In this document: positions 53,789 through 64,000 of the stretch, in pieces
Layout of the letters: each line of letters begins with the position of its first letter
Position numbering within the stretch: the stretch's first letter is position 1
NCBI RefSeq assembly: GCF_004798585.1
Contig: NZ_PPXQ01000001.1
Location: forward strand, 186,001 to 250,000
Length of the DNA stretch: 64,000 bases
Reading direction: 5' to 3'
Source of the DNA: Massilia sp. Mn16-1_5
GTDB lineage: Bacteria; Pseudomonadota; Gammaproteobacteria; Burkholderiales; Burkholderiaceae_D
The notes under the pieces: model-generated
The model's database searches: none
Told to the model about the DNA's origin: nothing
The model's input: the letters and a program-made list of their open reading frames with translations, nothing else
Translations under genes and position numbers: made by a program

Positions 53789-55045
53789 ATGACGAACGCT
53801 TGCGGCGTCGACTTCGGTACGTCGAATTCCACGGTTGGCTGGATCGGTGCAGGACAGGGTGCAAGTACCCTCCTGGCCCTCGAGGATGGCAAGGCCACGC
53901 TGCCGTCGGTGGTGTTCTTCAACGCCGACGACGAAGAGGTGCGCTACGGCCGCGCGGCCCTCTCGGACTACCTGGCCGGCTACGAGGGACGCCTGATGCG
54001 CTCCCTGAAAAGCCTGCTGGGGACGAGCCTGATGGACGGCCAGACCGAGGTGGCGGGACGTGCGCTGCCGTTCCGGCTGCTGCTGGCCCAGTTCATCGGC
54101 GAGGTAAAACGCCGCGCCGAAAGCCAGGCCGGGCGCGGCTTCGAGCGCGCCGTGTTCGGGCGTCCGGTGTTCTTCATCGACGACAATCCCCAGGCCGACC
54201 AGCTGGCCGAGGACACCTTGCTGGACGTCGCGCGCAGCGTGGGTTTTCGCGAAGTCTCCTTCCAGTACGAGCCGATCGCCGCCGCCTTCGACTACGAATC
54301 CCAGATCGACCGCGAGGAACTGGTCCTGATCGCCGACATCGGCGGCGGTACCTCGGACTTCTCGCTGGTGCGCCTGGGCCCGGGCCGCGCCGGCAAGCCG
54401 GAGCGCCGCGAGGACATCCTCGCCACCGGCGGCGTGCACATCGGCGGCACCGACTTCGACAAGTACCTGAGCCTGGCCTCGGTCATGCCGCTGCTGGGCT
54501 ACGGCAGCAGCCTGCGTTCGGGCGCCGACATCCCGTCCAGCTATTACTTCAACCTGGCGACCTGGCACACCATCAACCAGGCTTATACACGCAAGAGCAT
54601 CGCCCAGCTCGACGACCTGGTGCGCGACGCCAGCGAACCGGCGAAGCTCAAGCGCCTGCAGGCCCTGATCGAGGACCGCGCCGGCCACTGGCTGGCGATG
54701 CAGGTCGAGGGCGCCAAGATCGGCCTGTCGGCCGAGGAGCGTGTGGTGCTCGAACTGGACCGCCTGGCGCCTCCCGAAAGCCTGCTCGTGGAACGCGCGA
54801 TCTTTGAAGCCGCGATCGGCCAGCTGCTCGATTCGATCGACGCCACCGTACTGCGCCTGCTGGCCGATGCCGGCGTCGCGGCCGGCGCCGTCGACACCGT
54901 CTTCTTCACCGGCGGTTCGAGCGGCGTGGGCCTGCTGCGCGCCCGCATCGGCGCCTTGCTGCCGGATGCGCGCAAGGTCGAGGGCGACCTGTTCGGCAGC
55001 ATCGGCGCCGGCCTGGCGCTGGACGCGCTGCGCAAATTCGGCTAA
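53789..55045 (+). CDS. Hsp70-family chaperone-like protein (YegD type)
   Basis: A 418-residue Hsp70/actin-fold ATPase resembling E. coli YegD. It has phosphate loop 1 VDFGTSNSTVGW, the mid-domain YEPIAAAFDYE, phosphate loop 2 LIADIGGGTSDFSLV and adenosine motif FFTGGSSGVGLL. The substrate-binding domain of DnaK is absent, so it is the ATPase core only, and its client is unknown. The start at 53789 follows AAGAAAGGCTC. The exonuclease gene begins 9 bp downstream, suggesting an operon. Confidence 0.92.
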   Translation: MTNACGVDFGTSNSTVGWIGAGQGASTLLALEDGKATLPSVVFFNADDEEVRYGRAALSDYLAGYEGRLMRSLKSLLGTSLMDGQTEVAGRALPFRLLLAQFIGEVKRRAESQAGRGFERAVFGRPVFFIDDNPQADQLAEDTLLDVARSVGFREVSFQYEPIAAAFDYESQIDREELVLIADIGGGTSDFSLVRLGPGRAGKPERREDILATGGVHIGGTDFDKYLSLASVMPLLGYGSSLRSGADIPSSYYFNLATWHTINQAYTRKSIAQLDDLVRDASEPAKLKRLQALIEDRAGHWLAMQVEGAKIGLSAEERVVLELDRLAPPESLLVERAIFEAAIGQLLDSIDATVLRLLADAGVAAGAVDTVFFTGGSSGVGLLRARIGALLPDARKVEGDLFGSIGAGLALDALRKFG

Positions 55046-55054
55046 AAGGACCAC

Positions 55055-55693
55055 ATGTCTATCTTTGAACGCCCCATCGTGATGCTCGACTTCGAGACCA
55101 CGGGCCTGTCGCCCGCCATGGGCGACCGCATCACCGAGGTTGCCGCTCTGCGCATCGAGGGCGGCCAGGTCACCGACCGCTATGTCTCGCTGGTCAACTG
55201 CAACGCGCGCATCCCTTCGTTTATTACCCAGCTCACCGGCATCACGCAGGAGATGGTCGATACGGCGCCGCCCGCGCGCCAGGTCGTGCCCGAGCTGCTC
55301 GACTTCATCGGCGGCGATACCCTGTCGGCCCATAATGCCAGCTTCGACGAGAAGTTCCTGCTGGCCGAAGCCGAGCGCCTGGGCCACGCCTGCGGCCACG
55401 CGAATCTGGTCTGCTCGCTGAAACTGTCGCGCCGCGTCTTCCCCGGCATGCCCAGCTATAAACTTGGCACGCTTTCGCGCCAGCTGGGCATCGCCTTCCG
55501 CAGCGCGGCCCACCGGGCCGAGGCCGACGCCGAAGTGGCGGCCGAAGTCCTGATCCATATCGGGCGCCATCTCGGCAGCTCCTACGGCCTGCCGCAGGTG
55601 GCGCCGGAGCTGCTGGTGTCGATCAACAAGCTGGCGGCGGCCAAGGTGCCGACCTGGCTCGGTAAATACGCGGCAGAAAAAAACACGGCCTAA
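55055..55693 (+). CDS. DEDDh 3'-5' exonuclease (DnaQ-like)
   Basis: A 212-residue exonuclease with all three Exo motifs: Exo I LDFETTGLSP, Exo II SAHNASFDEKFL and Exo III HRAEADAEVAAE (His and Asp), hence DEDDh. It is a stand-alone domain without polymerase or UvrC parts. Roles for such proteins include DNA repair and small-RNA trimming. It follows the YegD-like gene closely and is probably cotranscribed. Confidence 0.92.
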   Translation: MSIFERPIVMLDFETTGLSPAMGDRITEVAALRIEGGQVTDRYVSLVNCNARIPSFITQLTGITQEMVDTAPPARQVVPELLDFIGGDTLSAHNASFDEKFLLAEAERLGHACGHANLVCSLKLSRRVFPGMPSYKLGTLSRQLGIAFRSAAHRAEADAEVAAEVLIHIGRHLGSSYGLPQVAPELLVSINKLAAAKVPTWLGKYAAEKNTA

Positions 55694-55734
55694 ACATTCC
55701 GTAGTTGCCGCGTGCGCATTACAATGCCGCCATC

Positions 55735-56082
55735 ATGATGCGCCGCCGCCTCGTCCACGTCCTGCTGTCGCTGCTTCTGCTGGTCTCCCAGCAGATGGCC
55801 TTCGCGCATGCGATGTCGCACTGGACGGGCAAGCTGGGGACGGCCGTCGCGGCAGCCGTCCAGGCGGACGGAGACAGCGATCTGTCCAGCGCCGTCGCGC
55901 AGGACCGCAGCTGCTTCCAGTGTCTCGCCTTCGCCCAGATGGCGAGCGCGATCGGCAGCACGCCGCGCCAATTCGCGCCGCTCGACCTGCAGGCCGAACG
56001 CAGCATCGCGCTCGCCACCACCGAGCGTGCACCAGGCACGGTCTGCGCCTTCCATTCGCGCGCGCCGCCGCTTTCGATCTAG
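55735..56082 (+). CDS. DUF2946-like small exported protein
   Basis: A 115-residue protein with an N-terminal signal or anchor helix (RRRLVHVLLSLLLLVSQQ) and a short His-containing stretch (FAHAMSHW). A Cys pair (SCFQCLAFAQM) and a C-terminal His (CAFHSRAPP) resemble DUF2946 proteins found beside metal-uptake genes. It is 83 bp upstream of the outer-membrane barrel gene and is probably part of the zinc-type cluster. ATGs at 55735 and 55738 are both possible. Confidence 0.7.
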   Translation: MMRRRLVHVLLSLLLLVSQQMAFAHAMSHWTGKLGTAVAAAVQADGDSDLSSAVAQDRSCFQCLAFAQMASAIGSTPRQFAPLDLQAERSIALATTERAPGTVCAFHSRAPPLSI

Positions 56083-56165
56083 AGAACCGTCGTACCCGAT
56101 GGCCTTCCGCTGTTTGATGCCGGAAGCCGCCTGTCATTCTCTTTTCGATCGAAAGAAACAAGCAC

Positions 56166-57581
56166 ATGCTGAAGCACACCCTCATGCCGGTGGCGATTGC
56201 CGCCGCGTTTGCGTCGCCCCTGTCCGCATCCGCTGCCGAGAACCCCGAACTGGCCGCGATCCGCGCCCAGATCGCGGAGATGAAGCAATCCTATGAAGCA
56301 CGCCTGCAAGCCCTCGAACAGCGCCTGCAGGACGCGCAGGCCGCGGTGGCCGAGGCGCAGAACGCCGCGGCCAGCGCGCAGCAGGCCGCAGCTGCACCCG
56401 CGCCGGCTGCACCGGCCGTTGCCGCCGCGCCGGCCGCAGCCGCCACGCCGGCTGCACGCGCCGGCGACAACAGCTTCAATCCGAGCATCTCGCTGGTCCT
56501 CGGCGGCACCTACGCCAACCTGTCGCGCGACCCGGGCAGCTACCGCTTCGGCGGTTTCATGCCGCCGGAAGGCGAGGTCGGTCCGGGCAGCCGCAGCTTC
56601 AACCTGGGCGAATCGGAACTGACCATGGCCGCCAACATCGACCCGATGTTCGCCGGCCAGCTGACCTTCGCCCTGACCGGCGAGAACGAAGCCGAGGTCG
56701 AGGAAGCCTTCATCCGCACGCGCGAACTGGGCGGCGGCATGAACATCAAGGCGGGCCGCTTCCTGTCCGGCGTCGGCTACCTGAACGGCCAGCACAGCCA
56801 CACCTGGGACTTCGTCGACGCCCCCCTGAACTACCAGGCCTTCTTCGGCGGCCAGTACAAGCCGGACGGCGTCCAGGCCAGCTGGCTGGCGCCGCTGAAC
56901 ACCTTCGTTGAAATCGGCGCGGAAGTCGGCAGCGGCCGCAGCTTCCCCGGCAACGACCGCGACAAGAACGGCTTCAACGCGGCCAGCGTGTTCGCGCACG
57001 TGGGCGACGACATCGGCGACTCGAGCAGCTGGCGTGCCGGCGTCTCCTTCCTTCGCACCGGCGCCCTCGATCGCGCTTACGAGTTCGAGGGCATCCCGAA
57101 CGCCTTCAGCGGCAGCTCGAAGATCTGGATCGCCGACGCCGTCTACAAATGGGCGCCGAACGGCAATCCGACCCGGACCAACTTCAAGCTGCAGGGCGAA
57201 TACATGCGGCGCAAGGAAAACGGCGCGCTGGCGGCGAACGAGCTGGCCGATGGCTACAGCAGCACCCAGTCGGGCTGGTACCTGCAGGGCGTCTACCAGT
57301 TCATGCCGAACTGGCGCGCCGGCCTGCGCTACGACCGCCTCTCGTCCGGCAGCCCCTTCATCGGGCTGGTCGAGAGCGGGGCGCTGGGCATGGATGCTTT
57401 CCCGGCGCTGGCCAGTTATCACCCGAAGCGCTCCAGCGTGATGCTGGACTGGAGTCCGTCGGAGTTCTCGCGCCTGCGCCTGCAGTTCGCGCGCGACGAG
57501 GCGCGGCCGGGGCAAAGCGACAAGCAGGTCTTCCTGCAATACATCATGAGCCTGGGCGCCCACGCCGGCCATACCTTCTGA
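56166..57581 (+). CDS. Outer-membrane beta-barrel protein with coiled-coil N-terminus (metal-uptake cluster)
   Basis: A 471-residue outer-membrane protein: signal peptide to about ASAAE, a coiled-coil (about 28-65; IAEMKQSYEARLQALEQRLQ), an Ala/Pro-rich linker (about 66-98) and a C-terminal barrel (about 105-471) with alternating aromatic strands ending in Phe (HAGHTF). There is no TonB box or plug domain, so it is a porin-like or ZnuD-independent barrel rather than a TonB receptor. Placement 10 bp upstream of the ZnuA-like gene suggests a part in zinc or other divalent-metal entry (inference). Confidence 0.82.
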   Translation: MLKHTLMPVAIAAAFASPLSASAAENPELAAIRAQIAEMKQSYEARLQALEQRLQDAQAAVAEAQNAAASAQQAAAAPAPAAPAVAAAPAAAATPAARAGDNSFNPSISLVLGGTYANLSRDPGSYRFGGFMPPEGEVGPGSRSFNLGESELTMAANIDPMFAGQLTFALTGENEAEVEEAFIRTRELGGGMNIKAGRFLSGVGYLNGQHSHTWDFVDAPLNYQAFFGGQYKPDGVQASWLAPLNTFVEIGAEVGSGRSFPGNDRDKNGFNAASVFAHVGDDIGDSSSWRAGVSFLRTGALDRAYEFEGIPNAFSGSSKIWIADAVYKWAPNGNPTRTNFKLQGEYMRRKENGALAANELADGYSSTQSGWYLQGVYQFMPNWRAGLRYDRLSSGSPFIGLVESGALGMDAFPALASYHPKRSSVMLDWSPSEFSRLRLQFARDEARPGQSDKQVFLQYIMSLGAHAGHTF

Positions 57582-57591
57582 GGAGAGCGAC

Positions 57592-58515
57592 ATGACGAGC
57601 TTATTTGACACCTCTTTCAAGACACTCCTGGCCGGCGGCGTGCTGGCCATGGCGGCGGCGCTGCCGGCGCAGGCCGCGCTCAACGTGCTGGCCTGCGAGC
57701 CGGAATGGGCCGCGCTGACCCAGGAACTGGCCGGCGACAAGGTCAATGTCTCGAGCGCGACCAACGCCCTGCAGGATCCGCACCGCGTGGAAGCGCGTCC
57801 CGGCCTGATCGCGCGTACCCGCAACGCCGACCTGCTGGTGTGCACGGGCCTCGACCTGGAAGCAGGCTGGCTGCCGCTGCTGGTCCAGCAGTCGGGCAAT
57901 GCAAAAATCGCGAAGGGCCAGCCGGGCTTCTTCGAAGCCGGCAGTTTCGTCCCGCGCCTGGACGTGCCGGCGAAACTCGACCGCGCCGAGGGCGACGTGC
58001 ACGCTTACGGTAATCCGCACGTGCACCTGAATCCGCACAATATCGCCCTGATCAGCGCCCAGCTGGCCAAGCGCCTGGCCGCCATCGACCCGGCCAACGC
58101 GGCCTTCTATGGCCAGCGCCAGGCCGATTTCGCGAGCCGCTGGTCGCAGGCGATGCGCAAGTGGGAGACCCAGGCGGCACCACTGCGCGGCGTTGCCATC
58201 GTCGAGCACCACCGCAACATGGAGTACCTGATGGGTTGGCTCGGGATGCGCCAGGTGGGTACGCTGGAACCGAAGCCGGGCGTCGAGCCGAGCGCGGCCC
58301 AGCTGGGCCAGCTGCTGTCACAGCTGCAGCAGCAACCAGCCAGGTTCGTGCTGCGCGCGGCCTACCAGGACGAGCGCGCGTCGAACTGGCTGTCGCAGCG
58401 TGCGCGCATTCCCGCCGTCGTGATCCCGTTCACGGTCGGCGCCGACAAGGAGAGCGGCGACCTGTTCGCGCTGTTCGACACCACCGTGCGACGCCTGACC
58501 GGAGCGCTGAAATAA
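57592..58515 (+). CDS. Metal ABC transporter binding protein (ZnuA-like, cluster A-I)
   Basis: A 307-residue periplasmic metal-binding protein, signal peptide ending near LPAQAAL. Candidate ligands are the His in DPHRVEARP, the His cluster in NPHVHLNPHN and the His-rich VEHHRNMEYL. Unlike typical ZnuA it lacks a His/Asp-rich flexible loop. The family imports Zn2+ or Mn2+; the neighbouring proteins favour zinc. The permease gene starts 1 base after its stop. Confidence 0.9.
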   Translation: MTSLFDTSFKTLLAGGVLAMAAALPAQAALNVLACEPEWAALTQELAGDKVNVSSATNALQDPHRVEARPGLIARTRNADLLVCTGLDLEAGWLPLLVQQSGNAKIAKGQPGFFEAGSFVPRLDVPAKLDRAEGDVHAYGNPHVHLNPHNIALISAQLAKRLAAIDPANAAFYGQRQADFASRWSQAMRKWETQAAPLRGVAIVEHHRNMEYLMGWLGMRQVGTLEPKPGVEPSAAQLGQLLSQLQQQPARFVLRAAYQDERASNWLSQRARIPAVVIPFTVGADKESGDLFALFDTTVRRLTGALK

Positions 58516-58516
58516 G

Positions 58517-59278
58517 GTGCAGAACGTCGACTTCCTGATTATCCTGCCGGCCTTCGTGGCCGGCCTGCTGGTGCTGGCCACCCACATCCCGCTCGGCGCG
58601 CAGGTGCTCCGGCGCGGCATCGTCTTCATCGACCTCGCCATTGCCCAGATCGCGGCGCTGGGCGTGATCGTCGCCGGCGCGCTCGAGATCGACCCGCACG
58701 GCTGGACCATCCAGGTCGCGGCCGGCGTCGCGGCCGTGCTCGGCGCCTTGCTGCTGACCTGGACCGAGAAGCGCTGGCCCGACGTGCAGGAGGCGCAGAT
58801 CGGCGTCCTCTTCGTGCTGGCGGCGACGGCCGGCCTGCTCTTGCTGGCCCATAACCCGCACGGCGGCGAACACCTGCAGGACCTGCTTGCCGGCCAGATC
58901 CTCTGGGTCAGCTACGACCAGCTGGCGATTCCGGCCATCGGCACGCTGCTCATCCTCGCCTTGCTGGCGGCGTTTCGCAACCGCCTCGACCGGCTCGGCT
59001 TCTACCTCGTGTTCGCGCTGGCCGTGACGGCCTCGGTGCAGCTGGTCGGCGTGTATCTCGTGTTCGCCAGCCTGATCGTGCCGAGCCTGGCCGTGCGCCA
59101 TTATCCGGAGCGGCGCAAGCTGCCCTTCGCCTACCTGGTGGGCGTGGGCGGCTATGCGGCCGGGCTGGTGCTGTCGGTGGTGCTCGACCTGCCCTCGGGC
59201 GCGCTGATCGTCTGGTGCCTGGCGCTGCTGGCGATCGGCGTGTATGGCCTTGGACCGAACCGTTCCCGCCTTGCCTGA
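58517..59278 (+). CDS. Metal ABC transporter permease (ZnuB-like)
   Basis: A 253-residue inner-membrane permease with eight or so helices: FIDLAIAQIAALGVIVAGAL is the conserved family segment, and VTASVQLVGVYLVFASLIVP a later helix pair. It starts with GTG directly after the binding-protein gene. No ATPase (ZnuC) gene accompanies it in this window, so an ATPase from elsewhere would be needed. Confidence 0.9.
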   Translation: MQNVDFLIILPAFVAGLLVLATHIPLGAQVLRRGIVFIDLAIAQIAALGVIVAGALEIDPHGWTIQVAAGVAAVLGALLLTWTEKRWPDVQEAQIGVLFVLAATAGLLLLAHNPHGGEHLQDLLAGQILWVSYDQLAIPAIGTLLILALLAAFRNRLDRLGFYLVFALAVTASVQLVGVYLVFASLIVPSLAVRHYPERRKLPFAYLVGVGGYAAGLVLSVVLDLPSGALIVWCLALLAIGVYGLGPNRSRLA

Positions 59279-59302
59279 CTGTCGAACCGGTCCTTGCGAC
59301 AG

Positions 59303-59333
59303 ACCCGCCGCGCTCGCGCCCGGCGGGTTTTTT
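59303..59333 (+). terminator. Terminator after the metal transporter operon
   Basis: 8-bp stem ACCCGCCG/CGGCGGGT with a 10-base loop followed by six T residues, about 25 bp after the permease stop. Confidence 0.88.
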
Positions 59334-59478
59334 CTTGGGCGGGTGGGCCGGCACGATTGTGCACCGTCAAACCCATGGTGGGTGGCTCTCATTAAAATTT
59401 TGTTAATACATATGAGGCCGCCTGCCACGAGCGGGTGCCAACCGAGCGCGGCAGCGTCAATCCAGGACGGGGACCAGC

Positions 59479-60873
59479 ATGAACCACCAGAAGCTCCAGA
59501 ACGAGAGCCACCAGACCTTCCTGTGGTTCCGCGACGCCGCCGAGCGCGGCAATGCCTACGCCCAGTTCAACCTCGGCCTGATGTACAAGAAGGGCAGCGG
59601 GGTCGAGCGCGACGACGCCAGCGCCGTGCACTGGCTGCGCCTGGCCGCGAACCAGGGCCTGGCTTTTGCCCAGAACCACCTGGGCGCGATGTACTACCAC
59701 GGCAAGGGCGTCGAGCGCTGCGACGTCGAGGCGGCGCGCTGGTTCCGGCGCGCCGCCGACCAGGGCGACGCCTCGGCCCAGCAAAATCTCGGCCACATGT
59801 TCCGCCAGGGCCGCGGCATGGAAAGCGATCCCGAGCGCGCGCTGTCCTGGTACTACCGCGCGGCCGAACAGGGCATGGCGGGCGCCCAGAACCAGCTCGG
59901 CGAGTGTTACCTGCACGGCATCGGCGCGGCCGTGAATTATCCGCTGGCCATGGCCTGGTTCCGCAAGGCGGCGCTGCAGGGCGAGGCGGCGGCCCAGCTG
60001 AACCTGGGCCTGATGTACCAGCGCGGGCAGGGCGTCGACGCCAGCGCCAGCCAGGCCCTGTACTGGTTCCGCAAGGCCGCCGCCGCCGGGGAGCGCGGCG
60101 CCCAGCGCGAGCTCGGCATCGCCTACGCCGAGGGCCTGGGCGTGCGGCTCGACCTGCGCCGCGCCTGCGCCTGGCTGCAGCGCGCGGCCGAGCACGGCGA
60201 CCGCGAAGCCCAGTTCCGGCTCGCCACCATGTTCGTCAACGGGCGCGCGCATCTGTCCCCCGAGCGCGGCGAGGCGCTGGCCGTCGAGTGGTACACGCGC
60301 GCGGCCCAGAGCGGGCACATGGGCGCCCAGTACAACCTGGCCAATATGTACGCGCATGGGCGCGGAGTGGAGCGCGATCCCGCCCGCGCCTTCGACTGGT
60401 ACCGGCGCGCGGCGGAGCAGGGCGCGCCGAACGCCCAGTTCAATCTCGGCGTCATCTACGCCAACGGCCAGGGCGTCGAGAAGGACGAGGCGCGCGCCGC
60501 CTACTGGTACCGGTTGGCGGCCGAGCAGGGTGACGCCAGCGCTCAGAACAACCTGGGCGTCATGTACGCCAGCGGCCAGGGCGTGGCCCAGGACGACAAG
60601 ATGGCCGTGTACTGGTACGAACAGGCGGCCGAGCAGGGCCATGCGCTGGCCCAGTACAACCTGGGCGGCATGTACGGCAGCGGCCTGGGCGTGGCGCGCG
60701 ACCCGGTACGCGCCTACATGTGGATGCTGCTGGCGGCCGAGGGCGGCGACAGCGCAGCCAACGTCAACAAGGCCATCGTCGCGCGCCGCCTCAGCCCCGC
60801 GGAGATCGGCTGGGCGCTCGACCTGCAGCACAAGTGGCAGCTGAGCCACCGCGACGTGCTGGCAAGGCGGTAG
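59479..60873 (+). CDS. Sel1-repeat protein
   Basis: A 464-residue protein made almost entirely of Sel1-like repeats: 11 consecutive 36-residue units (A-x-A-Q-x-x-L-G-x-x-Y-x-x-G-x-G-V-x-x-D-x-x-x-A-x-x-W-x-x-x-A-A pattern) from about residue 25 to 425, preceded by a half-repeat. Unit 7 is longer (39 residues). No signal peptide or membrane helix, so it is a cytoplasmic scaffold of unknown partner. The start at 59479 has a GGGGACC region upstream, and a terminator separates it from the transporter genes. Confidence 0.88.
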   Translation: MNHQKLQNESHQTFLWFRDAAERGNAYAQFNLGLMYKKGSGVERDDASAVHWLRLAANQGLAFAQNHLGAMYYHGKGVERCDVEAARWFRRAADQGDASAQQNLGHMFRQGRGMESDPERALSWYYRAAEQGMAGAQNQLGECYLHGIGAAVNYPLAMAWFRKAALQGEAAAQLNLGLMYQRGQGVDASASQALYWFRKAAAAGERGAQRELGIAYAEGLGVRLDLRRACAWLQRAAEHGDREAQFRLATMFVNGRAHLSPERGEALAVEWYTRAAQSGHMGAQYNLANMYAHGRGVERDPARAFDWYRRAAEQGAPNAQFNLGVIYANGQGVEKDEARAAYWYRLAAEQGDASAQNNLGVMYASGQGVAQDDKMAVYWYEQAAEQGHALAQYNLGGMYGSGLGVARDPVRAYMWMLLAAEGGDSAANVNKAIVARRLSPAEIGWALDLQHKWQLSHRDVLARR

Positions 60874-60978
60874 GGGTCATCGGGGCCATGGGCCTCGATG
60901 ACCTCTACGTTTCTTCCCGTCGCGTTTCGCGCTATGATGCCTCTCGGCACATTCCGCCTTTCAACGTTCGAGAAGAAT

Positions 60979-63117
<2,139 letters not shown>

Positions 63118-63155
63118 TGTGGGAGGAGGCTCACGGGCCGCCCAGGCAGATTAGC

Positions 63156-63196
63156 AACGGGCCAGTCGAATCATCGACTGGCCCGTTCGCTTTTTG
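63156..63196 (+). terminator. Terminator after the prolyl oligopeptidase gene
   Basis: Perfect 14-bp stem, AACGGGCCAGTCGA with its complement around an ATCA loop, followed by CGCTTTTT. It is one of the strongest hairpins in the window. Confidence 0.92.
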
Positions 63197-63221
63197 TTTG
63201 CGACTGCGCTACCGTTCGACG

Positions 63222-63284
63222 GCGTGCGCACAAGTGCGCACCCTACGGAAGACGGGTTTGTAGGGTGCGCACTTGTGCGCACGC
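63222..63284. repeat. Inverted pair of REP-like palindromic repeats
   Basis: Two 25-bp units in perfect inverted orientation (63222-63246 and 63260-63284), 13 bp apart. Each reads GTAGGGTG-CGCACTTGTGCG-CACGC; the outer arms match the copies at 39.1 and 48.5 kb, while the inner stem is different. Confidence 0.8.
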
Positions 63285-63312
63285 GGTACGCCCTGTGCGT
63301 CTACGCGGCCTG

Positions 63313-63351
63313 GATAAACAATTGTTTAACCCTGAAAAACAAATGTTTATC
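63313..63351. promoter_or_regulatory. AT-rich inverted repeat at the 3' end of the XRE-cupin gene
   Basis: Arms GATAAACAATTGTTT (63313-63327) and AAACAAATGTTTATC (63337-63351) pair at 14 of 15 positions. The left arm contains a 14-bp palindrome, TAAACAATTGTTTA. It overlaps the regulator's stop codon. It may be a terminator-like hairpin or a regulator-binding site. Confidence 0.45.
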
Positions 63352-63925
63352 TGTGCACCACCACCAACAAGGCCTTCGCCTCCGTCTTCCCGATATTGCG
63401 CACGATGTGATCCTGGTCCGCCGGATAGCGCGCCGTCCCGCCCGCCTTGACCTTGCGCTTCGACGACCCCACCTCGACCTCGAGCGTGCCGTTGATCACG
63501 GTCATGTGTTCCTTGGTCCCCGGATCATGCGCCTGCGAGGCCAGCTCGCCACCCGGCGCCAGGGTCAGTTCGTACCATTCGTACTGCCCGGCCAGTTCCA
63601 TCGGCCCCAGGATGCGCAGGGTGTAGCCGGCGTGAGTACCGGGCAGGGTCGGCGTTTCGTGCGCGTCCAGCACGCGGATCGCCTCGACATTGGGCGCTTC
63701 CGAGGCCAGCAGTTCGCCGATTTGCACGCCGAGCGCGTTGGCGAGACGCCAGGTGATGGCGATGGTAGGATTCGCCTTTTCGCGCTCGATCTGCGACAGC
63801 ATCGACTTCGAGACGCCGGCGATGCGCGAGAGGTCCTCCAGCGTCAGGCCGCGCGCCAGGCGCAGGCGCTGCAGGGTGGCGCCGACTTCGGGCGGGGCGT
63901 TGTTGGTCGTGGCCAGGGTTTTCAT
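63347..63925 (-). CDS. XRE-family regulator with C-terminal cupin
   Basis: A 192-residue regulator with an N-terminal helix-turn-helix (about 12-68; LTLEDLSRIAGVSKSMLSQI) and a C-terminal cupin sensor domain (about 110-190; EWYELTLAPGGELASQAHDP, EHMTVINGTLEVEVG). This architecture (SutR/PuuR-like) controls amino acid, polyamine or sulphur genes, and the cupin probably senses a small ligand. The start at 63925 (MKTLATTNNAPPE) is preferred to one 17 codons upstream on homology. A TTGTTTA half-site at 63939-63945 in its promoter resembles the AT-rich repeat at its 3' end, hinting at autoregulation. The target is unknown. Confidence 0.92.
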   Translation of the reverse strand: MKTLATTNNAPPEVGATLQRLRLARGLTLEDLSRIAGVSKSMLSQIEREKANPTIAITWRLANALGVQIGELLASEAPNVEAIRVLDAHETPTLPGTHAGYTLRILGPMELAGQYEWYELTLAPGGELASQAHDPGTKEHMTVINGTLEVEVGSSKRKVKAGGTARYPADQDHIVRNIGKTEAKALLVVVHR

Positions 63926-64000
63926 GTTCAGGACAGCGTTGTTTATTAGTGGAACGTCGCAGCTTGCCAAGTTCAACAGGTGGGCGTAATATTCATTATA

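Noticed and set aside
53633-55570. Minus-strand frame fused upstream of the DUF2244 gene
   Set aside because: It is antisense to the Hsp70 and exonuclease genes; the DUF2244 protein starts at 53632.
55716-55727. GCATT-AC-AATGC as a Zur box before the zinc-type cluster
   Set aside because: It is short and overlaps a TACAAT that could be a -10; it does not match a Zur consensus well enough to call.

Overview
The window is GC-rich, densely coded chromosomal DNA that looks like a Massilia/Duganella-type betaproteobacterium (Oxalobacteraceae). This is inferred from gene content and codon use. Pointers are a PEP-CTERM protein, two cyanophycin synthetases, large-type isocitrate lyase, malic enzyme MaeB, a LivM-LivG fusion transporter, many LysR regulators and a dispersed palindromic repeat. 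I saw no rRNA, tRNA, CRISPR array, transposase or prophage gene.

Layout. 1-1.1 kb: one intact universal stress protein (USP) gene beside two damaged USP genes and two perfect FNR/ANR boxes. 1.1-7.7 kb: small metabolic genes (alpha/beta hydrolase, metallo-beta-lactamase fold protein, EthD protein, ornithine-cyclodeaminase-like reductase), isocitrate lyase aceA with a dyad-rich upstream region, and a lipoprotein. 7.9-17.1 kb: malic enzyme, a CSS-EAL phosphodiesterase, a LysR/extradiol dioxygenase/DoxX/semialdehyde dehydrogenase group, a PAS-GGDEF cyclase and a receiver protein. 17.3-23.2 kb: a branched-chain-amino-acid-type ABC system (binding protein divergent from LivH, LivM-LivG fusion and LivF) ending in a hydroxyacyl-CoA dehydrogenase-like gene. 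23.4-32.5 kb: tandem USP, CHRD/PEP-CTERM protein, cupin, LysR, metallohydrolase, 2-hydroxyacid dehydrogenase, HAF-repeat protein and NCS2 purine permease. 32.5-39.1 kb: hybrid histidine kinase divergent from a PaoABC-type molybdenum aldehyde oxidoreductase. 39.2-44.1 kb: TerC/CBS membrane protein, FAD monooxygenase and phosphofructokinase.

44.1-53.2 kb is the most interesting part, a cyanophycin locus made of two convergent transcription units. The plus-strand unit has a haem-oxygenase-like di-iron oxidase (HDO) family protein followed by CphA. The minus-strand unit is isoaspartyl dipeptidase - cyanophycinase - second CphA, with 4-base gene overlaps at both junctions read from the predicted starts. 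Polymer synthesis, depolymerisation to beta-Asp-Arg and dipeptide cleavage are therefore all present. Both units carry the same interrupted palindrome, TGTAAG-N6-CTTACAT, at the same distance (53.5 bp centre to -10) from a -10-like hexamer with a poor -35, which suggests one shared and unidentified activator. The two CphA copies differ at an N-domain Glu-His motif.

53.2-64 kb: a DUF2244 protein, a YegD-like Hsp70, a DEDDh exonuclease, a zinc-type uptake group (DUF2946-like protein, outer-membrane barrel, ZnuA-like and ZnuB-like proteins, no ATPase), a Sel1-repeat protein, a secreted prolyl oligopeptidase and an XRE-cupin regulator. Intergenic regions at about 39.1, 48.5 and 63.2 kb hold inverted pairs of a repeat whose arms are constant while its inner stem covaries.
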